Shown: positions 11,501 through 24,339 of the stretch, in pieces
Layout of the letters: the number at the start of each line of letters is the position of its first letter
Position numbering within the stretch: position 1 is the first letter of the stretch
Assembly (NCBI GenBank): GCA_036583965.1
Contig: JAZBQD010000019.1
Coordinates: 5,588,530 to 5,652,529 of the forward strand
Direction of reading: 5' to 3'
DNA length: 64,000 bases
Source: Prunella strophiata
Lineage: Eukaryota; Chordata; Aves; Passeriformes; Prunellidae
Translations under genes and position numbers: made by a program
The notes under the pieces: generated by a model
What the model was told of the DNA's origin: nothing
Databases searched by the model: none
What the model saw: only the letters and a program-made list of their open reading frames with translations

Positions 11501-13056
11501 AAAGAAGTGAAGACTCCACTGGAGTGCAGGTGGCTGGGGAATATTTTGGGGTGAGGCTGGGTGCAGCTGATCTCACTGAGGCTCAGCTATGCCCAGAAAA
11601 GCTGCTCTGGAGGGATGAGGATGCTCCTGTGTCAGGGCAGCCCAGGCATCTCCTGGCAGTCAGTGTCACTTGTGTTGTCACCAGGGCAGTGGCAGGAGGT
11701 GACAGGAGGATCCTGAGTCACATCAAATGACACAGTCAGGGGAAAACAGATCAGCTGCTGGGCATGTGAGTGCCTGCTCTGGCTTGTGCTCCATCCTCCT
11801 GTGGCAAGAGGAGCAGCAAGAAAAGCAGCTGCACTCACAGGGATGGAGAGAGCCTTGGACAAGCTTTAGGTGTGTAAACCCAAAACTGCAGGGCAAATTC
11901 AGGCCAGCTCAGCAGCCAGGCAGCCAGAAAGGTGAAATTTGCTGCCCACACTGCCTGGAACAGAAAATCCTCCTTGACTGCACTGCTGGCCTGAGCCTGC
12001 ACTGGACAAATCCTCTCCCAAGGAAAAGGGTAACCAGGTAATTCTTGTGTCTCCAGGTGTGCCCTTGGCACTTTAATACCTGGACAAGATCAAGTTCCTT
12101 ATTAATGGACTTACAGGGTGTTTTGTGTTCATAAAAAGCACCCAGAAAAGGGGATCTGTGCATGCCCCATCCACTGCTGCTGTAAGAACTCCAATGCATC
12201 CCTCCCAGGAGAGCATCCCTGCCAGCAGGCTACAGGCTGCAGGCTCAGGGATTAATTGGAGGATGCCAGAGGGAACTCCTTCCTCATGTTGAGTCTGGAC
12301 AACAGCAAAGTCAAGAATTTTCCTCTGTTCTTGGTTCACCAGGTTCTGCTCCACTGCCTCCAGCAGGAAAAGGTTTTGGCTAATCTGACAGATAAATTAG
12401 TGCCTGAGTGGCTCTTCTCTGAAAGACAGGCAGAGCCCTTCCCTTGCCTCACACACCATCAGACATCCCACAGATTACAAAATTTGCACAATTTGTGCCT
12501 TAAATCTTTCTGAATATCTTCCTTTAAGCCTATATACCCAGATTTCAGCCCTTATCAGAATCTTCTGATACCCAATCCAAGCATCTTTATGTGGTTTTAA
12601 TTTTGGAAGTGTGGGTGGTGAAGAAGTACCTTCAAAATCTGAAAATAAATAGAAAGATTATGTATCCTGGTGTGTTATTCTGTATTTAAATTTGTCTTTG
12701 CCTTATGTTGGTTCTAAACTGGCTCACAGTTTAGAAATCACAATAGCTTCTAAAACAGTAAAAGCTGCAAATTAAATCACCTTAAATCAGGTAGCCACAT
12801 CAAATACAGTCAGGGATTAATATCCAGGTCATATTTCAGGATATTGGCACCTTCAAGGTGCTCTTGCCAACTTGCATTACCACCTGGGTGCTTTGAAGGA
12901 GTAAAACTTGAATAAGAGGTCAGCAGCAAAATAGTGTTTGTTTTCCACCTCTGCTTTGGGAAGGGGGTCCCAGGGATGCTGCTCTGCCATTTGCATGGTT
13001 GAAAAAGGGATTTGTTGAGAGAATGAGGAAATATTTGCTAAACTGTGTCCTGTATA
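11501..13056. other. Gene-free stretch before the assembly gap
   Basis: No gene, RNA or named repeat is recognised. The right part (12500-12850) is AT-rich. Confidence 0.5.
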
Positions 13057-13556
13057 NNNNNNNNNNNNNNNNNNNNNNNNNNNNNNNNNNNNNNNNNNNN
13101 NNNNNNNNNNNNNNNNNNNNNNNNNNNNNNNNNNNNNNNNNNNNNNNNNNNNNNNNNNNNNNNNNNNNNNNNNNNNNNNNNNNNNNNNNNNNNNNNNNNN
13201 NNNNNNNNNNNNNNNNNNNNNNNNNNNNNNNNNNNNNNNNNNNNNNNNNNNNNNNNNNNNNNNNNNNNNNNNNNNNNNNNNNNNNNNNNNNNNNNNNNNN
13301 NNNNNNNNNNNNNNNNNNNNNNNNNNNNNNNNNNNNNNNNNNNNNNNNNNNNNNNNNNNNNNNNNNNNNNNNNNNNNNNNNNNNNNNNNNNNNNNNNNNN
13401 NNNNNNNNNNNNNNNNNNNNNNNNNNNNNNNNNNNNNNNNNNNNNNNNNNNNNNNNNNNNNNNNNNNNNNNNNNNNNNNNNNNNNNNNNNNNNNNNNNNN
13501 NNNNNNNNNNNNNNNNNNNNNNNNNNNNNNNNNNNNNNNNNNNNNNNNNNNNNNNN
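13057..13556. other. Assembly gap of exactly 500 N
   Basis: All 500 bases are N. The round length suggests a placeholder for a gap of unknown size. Open frames drawn through it have no meaning. Confidence 0.99.
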
Positions 13557-13956
13557 GCCTGCCCAGCTGCACAGCATCCCAGCTCAGGAGCTGACAGGAC
13601 AGGTGAAGGGTAAACAGAGCTTTTCCATGGAAACATTTGTTCAACAAAGAATTGCAAATTTTCATGGTGAGTATCTGGTTTCCTCCAAACTTAATTATTG
13701 TTGTTTCTGAAAGCTGCCCAGCCAGTCTGGATCTGGCTTTTGTGAGCTTTTTTTTTTTCCTCTAATGCTTAATTTTCAGCAACTAGGATGTCCCTGCTTC
13801 TTTTGTATTATATTTTATTTTTTTCTTTTGTTTTTATTTTTTCTTTAGGTTTCTATCATTTCTTTTTTCAACATAAATGGAGGCAATGGCAGCTCTTTTG
13901 GGCTTTTCTGCAGGGCACAAATGCTTTATCTCAAAGAGAGGTTAGCAATAATGAGT

Positions 13957-14190
13957 AGAGAATCACAGAAGGGTTTGGGTTGGGAGGGATCTTAAAGCTC
14001 ATCAGCTCTAACCCCTTGCCACAGGCAGGGACACATTCCACCATCCCAGGTTGTTCCAAGCCCCATTCAACCTGGCCTTGAACATTTCCAGGAGTGGGAC
14101 ATCCCCAGCTTCTGTGGGCAACCTGTGCCAGAGCCTCACCACCCTCACAGTAAAGAATTTCTTTCTAATATCCAATGTACATCTCCCCTC
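13957..14190 (-). mobile_element. CR1 LINE 3'-end fragment
   Basis: The plus strand shows the reverse complement of a CR1 end: GAATCACAGAAGGGTTTGGG, then the CAGGCAGGGACACATTCCACC, CTTCTGTGGGCAACCTGTGCC and CACCACCCTCACAGTAAAGAA blocks. It is 5'-truncated. Confidence 0.88.
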
Positions 14191-14699
14191 TTTTGATGAT
14201 GGGTGATCCAGGAAGGGCCACTTTGATTTTTAGGCAAAGAGCTTGAATTGGAGAGGTGGGACTGAGCAGCTGCTCTGAGCCACCCCACACGGCCACGGGG
14301 GAAATTCCACAGAGCCAGCAAGAAATGGTGTAAAGCTCCTGAAGGACACATTTAAGCACAGAAGGAAGGAAAAGATCACGTCTGACAATCCAGAAGGAGA
14401 TAAGAGGTGATTCCTGCAGGATGCTTTGGTCCACCAGGGGCGCTGGGAACGCGGGATGTCCCTGTGCCCACGGAGCCCCGCGGGCTCATCTCTGCACCCC
14501 TGTGACCCAGCGCTGCCTTTCCCCGTGGCGTTTTCTTGCTTAACTTCATCTCTTCCAGCAGCAGAGGGGCAGGGGCACGGCGGGTCCCACGGCTCGCAGG
14601 GACGCGCCCGGGGAGCGGCGGGGACAGCAGGTGGCACTGCAGCCCCAGGAACGAGCTGGCCCGGCGCGCTGCATCCTGCACCCCGCTCCCGCTGCTGCT

Positions 14700-15675
14700 C
14701 CTGCAGCCACAGATTCCCACTCCTGCAGCCACACACTCCTGCAGCCACACACTCCAACTCCTGCAGCCACACACTCCAACTCCTGCATTCCCACTCCTGC
14801 AGCCACACACTCCAACTCCTGCAGCCACACACTCCAATTCCTGCAGTCACACACTCCAACTCCTACAGCCACACACTCCAACTCCTGCATTCCCACTCCT
14901 ACAGCCACACACTCCAACTCCTACAGCCACACACTCCAACTCCTGCAGCCACACATTCCCACTCCTGCAGTCACACACTCCCACTCCTGCAGCCACACAC
15001 TCCAACTCCTGCATTCCCACTCCTGCAGCCACACACTCCTGCAGCCACACACTCCAACTCCTGCAGCCACACACTCCTGCAGCCACACACTCCAACTCCT
15101 GCAGCCACACACTCCCACTCCTGCAGCCACACACTCCCACTCCTACAGCCACACACTCCCACTCCTGCAGCCACACACTCCTGCAGCCACACACTCCAAC
15201 TCCTGCAGCCACACACTCCAACTCCTCCATTCCCACTCCTCCATTCCCACTCCTCCATTCCCACTCCTCCATTCCCACTCCTCCATTCCCACTCCTCCAT
15301 TCCCACTCCTGCATTCCCACTCCTGCATTCCCACTCCTGCATTCCCACTTCTCCAGTCTCACTCCGACATTCCCACTCCTGCATTCCACTCCTGCATTCC
15401 CACTCCTGCATTCCCACTTCTCCAGTCTCACTCCGACATTCCCACTCCTGCATTCCCACTCCTTCATTCCCACTCCTGCATTCCCACTCCTCCATTCCCA
15501 CTCCTGCATTCCCACTCCTCCATTCCCACTCCTGCATTCCCACTCCTCCATTCCCACTCCTGCATTCCCACTCCTCCATTCCCACTCCTGCATTCCCACT
15601 CCTGCATTCCCACTCCTGCATTCCCACTCCTGCATTCCCACTCCTCCATTCCCACTCCTGCTCTCCCACTCCAGC
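14700..15675 (+). repeat. Compound minisatellite with 22-, 16- and 14-bp units
   Basis: The left half (to about 15225) interleaves 22-bp units (TCCTGCAGCCACACACTCCAAC) with 16-bp units (CCACACACTCCTGCAG). The right half is built of 14-bp units CATTCCCACTCCTG and CATTCCCACTCCTC. Two near-identical blocks containing CACTTCTCCAGTCTCACTCC (around 15345 and 15413) show a local segmental duplication. The pyrimidine bias keeps several frames open on both strands, giving histidine-, serine- and proline-rich pseudo-proteins that are not called. Confidence 0.95.
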
Positions 15676-15679
15676 TCCC

Positions 15680-16910
15680 AGATCAGCACTCAGGCACAGG
15701 AGCCTCCCTGTCACTCCACATTCCCCAGCTGGGACCCCACCACCCTCATGGTTTCACCCAGCACCAAGCTGGGTTGTTATTTGGGATGTCATTTCCAAGC
15801 CATGCCAGAGCAGAGTATCCAGGGAAATCCTGTGCACAGTGAGGTTTTGGTGCAGGGGTGAGGCCTGGAGCAGAGAAGCCTCATCCTCACTCTGGCTTTT
15901 TGGGATGCAGGAGGCTGAAGGTGCCTGTTGCTTCTGCACAGGGAAAGCAGGAGGAGGGAAGCAGTCCATGAAATCAAGGTAGCCTGGATAAAGTGCAATC
16001 ACAAGCCACTGTAAACCTGGGGGATTTAGGCAAAGAATCTGATTTACTGTAAAACTGTGAATGTGAGCACAGCATTTAAAGAAAACCCAACATCCCTCCA
16101 TTAACTGTACTGATTTATGCCAGTAAATTTATACCCATCTCTCCACTTGTGCCTGCTAAGAATAAAACCAGGGATGCACCACAGCCTCTGCTCCCATCCT
16201 ATAACTCCTCTGTGAGTTCAGGCTTTATTTTTAGCTCAGCTTCCTCGGGGCTCTGTCTGATCTAATTTCTCCAGGGAGAAGATTTTTTTTGCTAGATGCC
16301 ACCTTCCTGCTGGAAACCCCCATTCTCCCCAGCACTGCTGAAGGGCTTGACCTTCTCAAGCAAATTGCAAAGATAAATGGGTCAAATTTGGTAAAGAAAT
16401 TTGGCAGCCAAATAGCTAAAGGAGCATTCTGGGGTGAGATATAGACAAGTGTGACACAGACATTGGAGCAGCCAGTCAGTGGCTCTAGGAAAGGCAGGAT
16501 TTCTGGGGCAGGAAGGAAAATGGGATATTTTCCTTCTTTCTTGCTGTGATTTGGCTGCTGTGCCTTTGCCAAGCTCTTGGTGACAGACTCCCAGGCAGTT
16601 TTCTGCCAGGGCTCAGTGCTGGCTCCTGCTGTTTGCTCCTGTGATGTTGTTTCTGGCCAGCAGTGGGCTGAGCTCATGTCTTGTAATTACTGGGTGGGCT
16701 TGAGGAGACCACTGCGGCTTCCGAGCGCTCAGGGAAAGAGAGAAAATAAGCAGGATCAAGGAATTTCAGAAAATTGCAGGCATTTTCATTTCACAGGAGC
16801 TGTGCCAGGAACACCAAGCCCTGGAGAAGGATGGCCACTGCAGGACACGCTACCCATGGGCAGGACTGAAGGATTTGGTTTTTCATCAGTCACCCAAAAA
16901 CCTGTGAGAG

Positions 16911-16947
<37 letters not shown>

Positions 16948-17600
16948 ACATGCAGCCTTTCCTGGGCTGGCAGTGGCCCTGGGAATGCAGCACCTCTGCA
17001 AGATTAAAGGGATATATCCCATCTGCAGGCTCAGTTTTACACAGATTTCTATTTTATAGCAGCATTGCTGTAACTGGCAGGGAGATGTCAGAGCAGGGGG
17101 AGCACTGGCTCTTGCTCTTTTTTAGCCAAGTCTGTGTGCTGAGGTGATAACACCACATGTGCAGCTCCCTGCCTGGCTCACACAGTTTTCCCTGCAGCAG
17201 GGAGAGACAGGAAATCAGCCACAAATTCCCCTGGAAAATGCCAATTGTGAAGCTGCAGCAACCGAGCAGGAGCCACAGGAGTGCACGTAGCACTTGGAAC
17301 TGCTTTTCACCAGGATCTCTGCCCTTGGTGGAGGAACTTGGCAAGGGGTTGGGAGCCCAGCTCCCCAGCCTGTCTCACCCACCCCCCCAGTTGACATTTC
17401 TGCTGTATATATTCACTCAGCAGCATTTAAAGCTTGTGAACAGTCAGTCCATGGTGCTAAATGCATAAAATAAACACAGATGCTCTTTCAGGTGGTTGTG
17501 CGTTGTCCTGCTTCTGCTTCAGGGCAGAGGATCCCACTCCCATCTGAGTGAAGGAGGTTCCATTTTCAGCATCACCAAGCAATCCCTTGCTGCCACTTTT
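15680..17600. other. Gene-free stretch with a GT microsatellite
   Basis: No gene is recognised. A (GT)n run sits at about 16914-16945 and a T run at about 17612-17628 marks the right border. Confidence 0.55.
16914..16945 (+). repeat. (GT)n microsatellite
   Basis: About 15 or 16 perfect GT dinucleotides are preceded by a short GAGAGA run. Confidence 0.95.
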
Positions 17601-17629
17601 CCCAAATAACATTTTTTTTTTTTTTTTTC

Positions 17630-18010
17630 CTTGTGAAGAGGACTGACATTCGGAGCAGGTGGGGTCTAATCAGCCGGGTGCTGAGGCACATGCCCCAAAA
17701 CACGACTTTTAGAGCTACAATAGAGGCAAAACCCGCCCCTATCTACTTTTTAACTGCAAACAAGGATCTAATCCCGCACATCTTGCTCCTGGGAACGGCT
17801 TATCAGGTGAGCTGTTCTGCACAGTGGCTCTATCAGGTGCATTTATCTCTCCATGTACATGTATATGTATAGCAGATGTTTATGTATTCTGTCTCCCGCT
17901 GAGTGTAGACATTAATCATGTGCTGCTCCACCCAAAAAAACCTTAAAAGTGTCAATGGCTGCTTCCACTGCCGCTCATGTGACTCGTATTTGAGGTGCCA
18001 ACTGCAAGTC
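17630..18010. promoter_or_regulatory. Candidate conserved regulatory element
   Basis: This unique, balanced-composition block holds bicoid-class homeodomain words (GGTCTAATC, ATCTAATCCC), GATA-like TTATCA words and ATTAATCATG. It differs in texture from the repeat-rich DNA around it. Regulatory function is inferred from motif density and the SIX-cluster context only. Confidence 0.3.
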
Positions 18011-18049
18011 CCCAGACCCTAAAAACCCCAAGCTGTTCTCACTAAAAAC

Positions 18050-20080
18050 CAGCGAGGTTTGGACAAGAGCCCATTGCTTTTTCTACGATCCCTCCAGGCA
18101 GCAATTGTCATGCCTTGGGGACACCTCGCCCCTGGGGTGGTGGCCTTTGCTGGCATCCCTGCCGTGCCGCACACATCCAGCATCCACCTCCAAACCCGCG
18201 CAGAGCCCGCTCTCTCCCCCCTCTCCTTATTTCAGCTAAATAACCTCGCGATTATATTTCCACATGAAAGTGCCCCGCTGTTCAGGTGGACAATCTGACT
18301 CCGGCTGAGCCGCCTGGAATCCCTGCGGTTTTGATTTTCAGCAGGGAACAATCTTATCAGCAGATTGTACACAGCGATAGGGAGCCCTCGGCTAGGGTTG
18401 CATAAGCACAGATTGCCTCAGCCGGCATGGGGAAGGCTCTGCTCGCTGGATTTATTTGTTTTCCCCACCGCGGGTTTCAGGTTCTCCCTGACCATCATTT
18501 CAGCTTTCCTTCCCTGCTCATTGTTTGAGCACCCGAGCCTTCCTCATGGATCACTGGGCAGGAGGTCCAATTTAAATCCGGCCTCAGCCCCCGGCCCCTT
18601 GCATGTTGCCTTGAGAGATTTCTTGCAAAAAAAAAAAGTTTTTTTATTTTTTCTCCATCTCGCTATGGTCCTGCTCTGGTCGAGGATGGGATGGATGTGA
18701 TTTCCCCCTCCCTGGGCACACCCGGTTTGGCCTCTTCCCCTCCTGCCAGCTCCTCTTTCAAACCTGGCAGCTGCGTGGGCACCGGCTCTCCGATTGCCCG
18801 GGCAGGATATTCGGTTTCCGTGGAGGCCACCACGGAATTGCTGCGGCTACGTAACCCTGGCAGGGGCGGGGATGAGCGCAGAGAGGCATCCGAGCAAAGC
18901 CAAGCCCCCAAAACGTCACCCGGAGGAGCACAGGGGGTGCAGACCCGGGGCATCCAAGGACAGCACATCCTGCGGTGCCACCCCGTGCCACACAGTGCTC
19001 TGCTGCCAGGACAGTCCCCTCGTGTGCTGCCCAAGGGCACGGCGTGGCAGGGGCTGAGTGCACCCATGAGACAGCCATGCTGGCAGCTGCCTGGGGCAGG
19101 GCACAAAAAAATCACCCTGCAAGTCAGGGTTTGTCCTTTAGGAAATGTTTTAGGTTTGAAGTTAACCCTGCAGCTGCTGCAGAGCCATTGTGGTGTCCAC
19201 CTTGGACTCCCCTTTGCTGGGGGAATGTGTTATGTCTCAGTCTCTTCACAGATTTGGCTCATTTTGGCTCTTTTCCTTCTGGTTTAGAGGATTTTAATGA
19301 CTCTCCCTTGTACTGGTGCCTTCAGATCATACAACATCTCCTCTTTTTCTTATCTCGGGTAGATTAGCAAATTTGACACATCCATAAACTAGAAGGGACC
19401 ACTGTGATGAGCTGGTTGGACATTTGGTGTGGATCAAGTCTGCCAAACATCCTCCCTGAAGGTCTCCACCATGTAGGGGCTGGATTCTCCTCCATCCTAA
19501 AAATTCCCAGCTGGGTTTGAGTTCAGCCCTGAGTGGGAGCAGGCTGGAGTGGGGGTGACCATCTGCTGACCATCCTCACCATGACCATCACAGGCTTTGG
19601 CCACACCACTGTGCCCCAGCACCCCAGTGCCACCTCAGTCACACAGGCCAGCAGAGAGCCCCAAATCCCCTTGCTCAAGGTCTCCTCCAGCCCAGCCCTG
19701 CCTGCTGGGGAGCTCAGGGGCAGGGCAGAGGTGGGGGTCTCTGAACAAGCCTCCTGCAATTCCCCATCTTCAAGCCCTGCTTTGCCTTTGCCCTCCTGAG
19801 GGCTTTTTGAACCCAGCCCAAGTCACCCTGGGGTTCTGGAGGGCTCAGAAGCAGATCTTGCACACAAGGGTGGCAGATGCAGCTGGTGCAGCCCCAGGTG
19901 GCATCAGCCTCTTGGCCAGCTTGTTGCTCTGTCTGCCCACTCCAGCAGGCACTGTGTCCCCTGGGAACAGCACAGCTTCAGCACCCCCTGTGCTGCTCCC
20001 CCCAAGAAATAATCCCACCTCCCCATCAAGCTCCTCTTGTCTTTGCAGAAGTTGCCTCAAGAGGCACTTCTGAGAACAGA
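18050..20080. other. Gene-free stretch
   Basis: Overlapping open frames of up to 198 codons occur on both strands at 18660-19370 without domains or conserved motifs. The sequence is moderately GC-rich. No gene is called. Confidence 0.5.
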
Positions 20081-20085
20081 AATCC

Positions 20086-20225
20086 ATAGAATCACAGAAA
20101 TACAGAATGGTTTGGGTTGGAAGGGACTTTAAAGACCATCCCATGGGCAGAGACACCTCCCTCTAGAGCAGGCTGCCTGGCCATCCAGCCTGGCCCTGAG
20201 CACTTCCAGGGGTGGGGGATTCCTC
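20086..20225 (-). mobile_element. CR1 LINE 3'-end fragment
   Basis: The plus strand reads TAGAATCACAGAAATACAGAA, then TGGTTTGGGTTGGAAGGGAC and the CCATCCAGCCTGGCCCTGAGC block, the reverse complement of a CR1 3' end. It is short and 5'-truncated. Confidence 0.87.
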
Positions 20226-23200
20226 CAGGCCCCAGCTTCAGCCTCTCCCCCTGCCACAGGGCAGCAGAGATGTGTGTCCCAGCCTGAGCTGTCCCTTGTG
20301 CTGCCCCCTCTGTGCACCCAGCAGAGCTCCCTGGGGTGGCTGGAGCAGGGCAGAGCATCCCCATCCCAGATCCTCTGAGAAGGGCACCTGCTGCAAACCC
20401 CAGGGGTCCTGTTTGCCAGCAGGGCTGGAAGCCACCACAGCAGGGGACACAAGCTGTCCCCTGCAATGGGCACTGCTGAGCCTGCACAGCATTCCCAGCT
20501 CCTCCTGCTCCCTTTGGTGCTGCTCCTGCAGCAAAGCCCTGCTGGGAGGGCAGCTGCTGGCTCTGGGGACCCAACCCCTGGCAGGATTTCCTGGTAGGTT
20601 CTGCACTTCCTTTGTGCCAGTGCCTCTGCCCAGCCTAGGAGGGCTCCCAGGAAAAGAACAGCAGTTTATAACTGGAGTTCTTTCCCTCTTGAACTCTTTC
20701 TCTTTGTGTTTCTCTGCCAGCTCCAGAACATTAGGAATATCTTCATTCCCTAAAATATCTCTGATTTGCTCTAGGATGATGCTGCCCTTGTGTTGAATGA
20801 AGCATGCACAAAGCTGTGCCTGCCAGCGTCCCTGGCACTGCCACAAAATCCCTCCTGTGCCCTCCTGGAGAGAGCTGCAGGTCCCTGTGACACCCACCAC
20901 CCCACACAGGGCAGTGGGAGCAGGGGTGGGGGGACACAGGCTCCCTTTGGGGCTTAGGGATAGTTTGCAGATAGTTTGCAGATGTGATCTCATTTTTCAA
21001 TTGTTTGTAATTTGCTTGGTTTTTTTTTTTTTTTTTTTTTTCTGTTTGGTGTGGGGTTTTTTGTTGGTTTTTTTTTTTTTTTTTTTTCCCAGTTCTAGAG
21101 AAGAGACAATTTCTTCAGGGAGTGTTAGCCACAAGCCTCATTTGGCATTGTGTTTTAGTCAATTGGTTTTGTCTTGTATTAGGGATATTGTGTTACATAA
21201 TGATAAGATGTGGTGACTTATTATGGGCACTATAAAGGGAGGCAGTGTGGGAGTGCAGAGCACCAGCAGCCCTCCCTATCCCATCACCTGCCCTTGCTCT
21301 GACCTTCAGCAGGTCTGTCATCTCCCCAGGTCTCAGTTTCCTCTCCTGTAAAACAGGGCTGATCCATGCTGCAGCTATTATCTTAAAAGCTTTTCCATCC
21401 TGAAGTCAGAAAAAGAAGAGTTTTAGAGTTTTTCCCCTTTCTTCCATCCTGAGATGCAGGCACAAGGATTTCCCACACTTTTTCTACCACAGCTGAAATT
21501 CATGAGTCTGTGCAGATACCAGAGCATCTCTGTCCCTGCAGAGCTGAACTGTGGATGAGAAGCTAAGGCAGGGATGAGAAGGAGCTGCTCTGCCCACAGA
21601 GGTATTCTCCAAAAGCACTGGACAAATGAAAACAGGAAACCGTAATTGAACTAAATCTGCCTCTTTAACCTCATTATTAGGATTGGGATTTTATGCTTCA
21701 GGGAAAGTTCAGCCTCGGTTTAAAACTTTAAAGATGTGGATGAACACTACAAACCACAGGGAGAGAGGGAATGTTCCTGCACTGGGTGAAAAGTCCAGCT
21801 GGAAGGAAAGCCAGGGTGGCAGGGGATGGGGGCTCAGCCTGGTGCCCTCCTTCCAGGCAGCATGAGGCTGCAGTTGGGGTGGGCACCAAAAATCTCTGGG
21901 GAGCCTGGTAACTTCCTCTCTCTGCCTGAAGATTAAAGCAAATTTCCCTTCATTTCCATATTTAAAACTGTGTCCACACGCAGCTGGCAGAGATGACAGA
22001 GTCTCAGGTTACTCTGCTCGCTGCCCCCAGGCTCCTGCAGATCCGGCCTCTGCCACCTCTGCCCTCCCCACACAGCACCTGGTGCCCTCAGAAAACCTGA
22101 CAGCCTCAGCCCCAACAGGAACAGCAAAATCCATCCCTGGACACGGGCTGCCACAGCCAGGATGTGCAAACTCTGTTCTGCTGCTGTTCATGACTCAGGA
22201 CAGGTTGCAGCACCTGCCCTGAAGGCTGCTGGTACAGACACCAACCTCCAGCAGTGTCACCCCACAGCAAGCTCTTCCTTGGCTGCAAAATTACTGACAG
22301 CAAAGCACATTGGGTGGGCAGACAGAGAGATTTTCCACCTGTGCAGCATTCATGAGCTGCAGTCTGGAGAAAAGCAGGAGCAAGGGAGAAGCTCAGAGGT
22401 GAAGAGTTATCTCGGGGCGTGTGCTGTTTCTTTTACAGAGCCCGCAGATCCTGAAGCACTTCAGGAATAGTTAAACAATTGTTAAATAGTACTTTATCTT
22501 CAGGCTGGATAACAGCAGAAGCAGCCACTGGCTGCCTAGTGACAGGCAGCTCCATCAAATCACCTACCCAGGAGAGAGGGGGTTGGGATGCCTTGGCCTA
22601 GTCCTGACAGTACCACACACCTGGACTCAGCCCAGCTGCTGACATTCCCAAACCCATGTGCTTAAAATGAAACTCTGACTTTCTGGCTGTCCAGGCCTGG
22701 TTTGCAAAGACACAGAGCACAAATGTGCCACAATTTGGCTCTGGGCTCCTGGAATTGCAGCTGGGGATGTGCAAGCTTTAGGGAGCCAGGCCTGGAAATG
22801 TTGGGCTTAAATCCACGGGCTGAGTGAGCATCCACTCCTCACCAGCAGCTTCTGTGGAGGATTTGCCCAGGATTGTGGGGGCAGAGAGTTTGGCTCTACC
22901 TGGCCCTGGGGTGCTGAGGGGAAGGGGAGTGGCAGGAGCTGGCAGCAGGATGGGGCAGAGCAGAGCAGATGTGTGGTTTGTGGACAGGACAGCGCTGGCT
23001 CAGCGTGACCCAGGAAATTAAACCAGGAGAGAGCAGGGGGCTGGCTTTCTCCTAGGGTATTTGCTTTGACACACTGAATTTCCTGCTTGGGGGAATCTCA
23101 GTGTACCCCACAGCCCTCCCCAGGCTGCCCCAAAGGTGGAGATGGGCTGGGGAGCAGCGGGCTGCCCCTCTGAGCCCGATGGAGGAAGGAAGCTCTTACG

Positions 23201-24339
23201 GTGGAGGTGACCTTTCTAAATCCCTGCTTTGGACAGACATTTCCAATAAGTGCTGAAGAAAAGCCTGCCAGTTCCAGCTTTCTCAGCCTGCTCTCCATTT
23301 TCCTTCCATCCTCTCCAGGCTGAATTTAATCCGAGAAGGTTCCTTTGAGCTTTTGTGTGTTGCTGGGGGAGATGTGGGCGCACAAGGGATCGCGTTACAA
23401 CTTTCATTTCCTGAAATGTTTGAGGGAACATCCAGGGTTTTATCCACACATCAGGCAAAGTTGAGGGCTCGGATTTCAGGTCTTGTCACTCAGCTGTCAC
23501 CAAACAAATGAGGCTCTCAGAGCTGGAGACGGAGAGAGCTACCTGCTATTCATGACCCCGAAAGCAGGTGATCACTCATGGGAAAAGCAGGTAGAATTAA
23601 TCATTCTGCTGTTCTCGTTTCCTCCCCTTTTTTGGCTGACCTGGACACAGTGTGAGATCTGTCCTGGGGGGGTGAACGGGAGTGGGGGGGCGAATTAACT
23701 CCTTCCTGCCGGTGGAAATACAAAGCAGAGCTTAGTGAGAAAGAGCCTCGTGCTGCCTCCCCCAGGCTGGCTCTGCTGTGAAAAGCTTGCTGCGAGGTCA
23801 AGACTAATCGAGGAGAGCTCAGCAACCTGTGCCTGGCTCAGCTCCAGGGCCTCCCTGCTCCTACCTGACGGCTGGCCAGGGAGTTATTTCCAAGGAGATG
23901 CCCTCAGCACCCTCCATCCCTCCTTTCCACCTCCCACCTGTTGCCAACCTCGTCCCTCTCCCTTTTGGGGAAATGGAGAGCCGGGGGTGGGTCGGGCTCT
24001 GAGGCCGGGGGGCCTGAGACTACCCCGGTGTGCTGGAAAGGGGGATTTGTGCAAGGGGAGCATCCCATGGCATCTTCCCCAACCTTCGACAGCCAACCGT
24101 GTCCCTGCCTACACGCAGGAAGCGCCTTTGAGCTGTTTGCTTTGAAAAGAACTCCTGGTTTGCGATCCTTGCTTGGCTTTCCCGCCGCGCAGGGCTGGAG
24201 CCCGGGGCAATATTTATCCTTCTTCTTCACTGAGCCCGTGGTTTGGGAAAAAAAAACGGAGCTGGAGCTTATCCATCCTCGAGGCGTAGAGCCCGCAGCT
24301 GCTGACCCTAAAAACATCCTGCATTTCCCCGGGGGTTCC
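20226..24339. other. Gene-free stretch between CR1 and the orphan CpG island
   Basis: The stretch contains two long T runs (21021-21041 and 21069-21087). The open frames of up to 251 codons at 20.2-21.0 kb lie on both strands and carry no recognised domain. GC content rises toward the right end. Confidence 0.5.

Noticed and set aside
12877..13710. Open frames across the gap
   Set aside because: They are held open by 500 Ns.
14426..15982. Plus- and minus-strand open frames of up to 518 codons at the compound minisatellite
   Set aside because: Several overlapping frames on both strands are open at once because of pyrimidine-rich repeats; no splice structure or domain.
21210..21260. Possible LTR or promoter (GGGCACTATAAAGGGAGG)
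   Set aside because: A TATA-like word is present, but no paired poly(A) signal, terminal TG/CA or recognisable family context was found.
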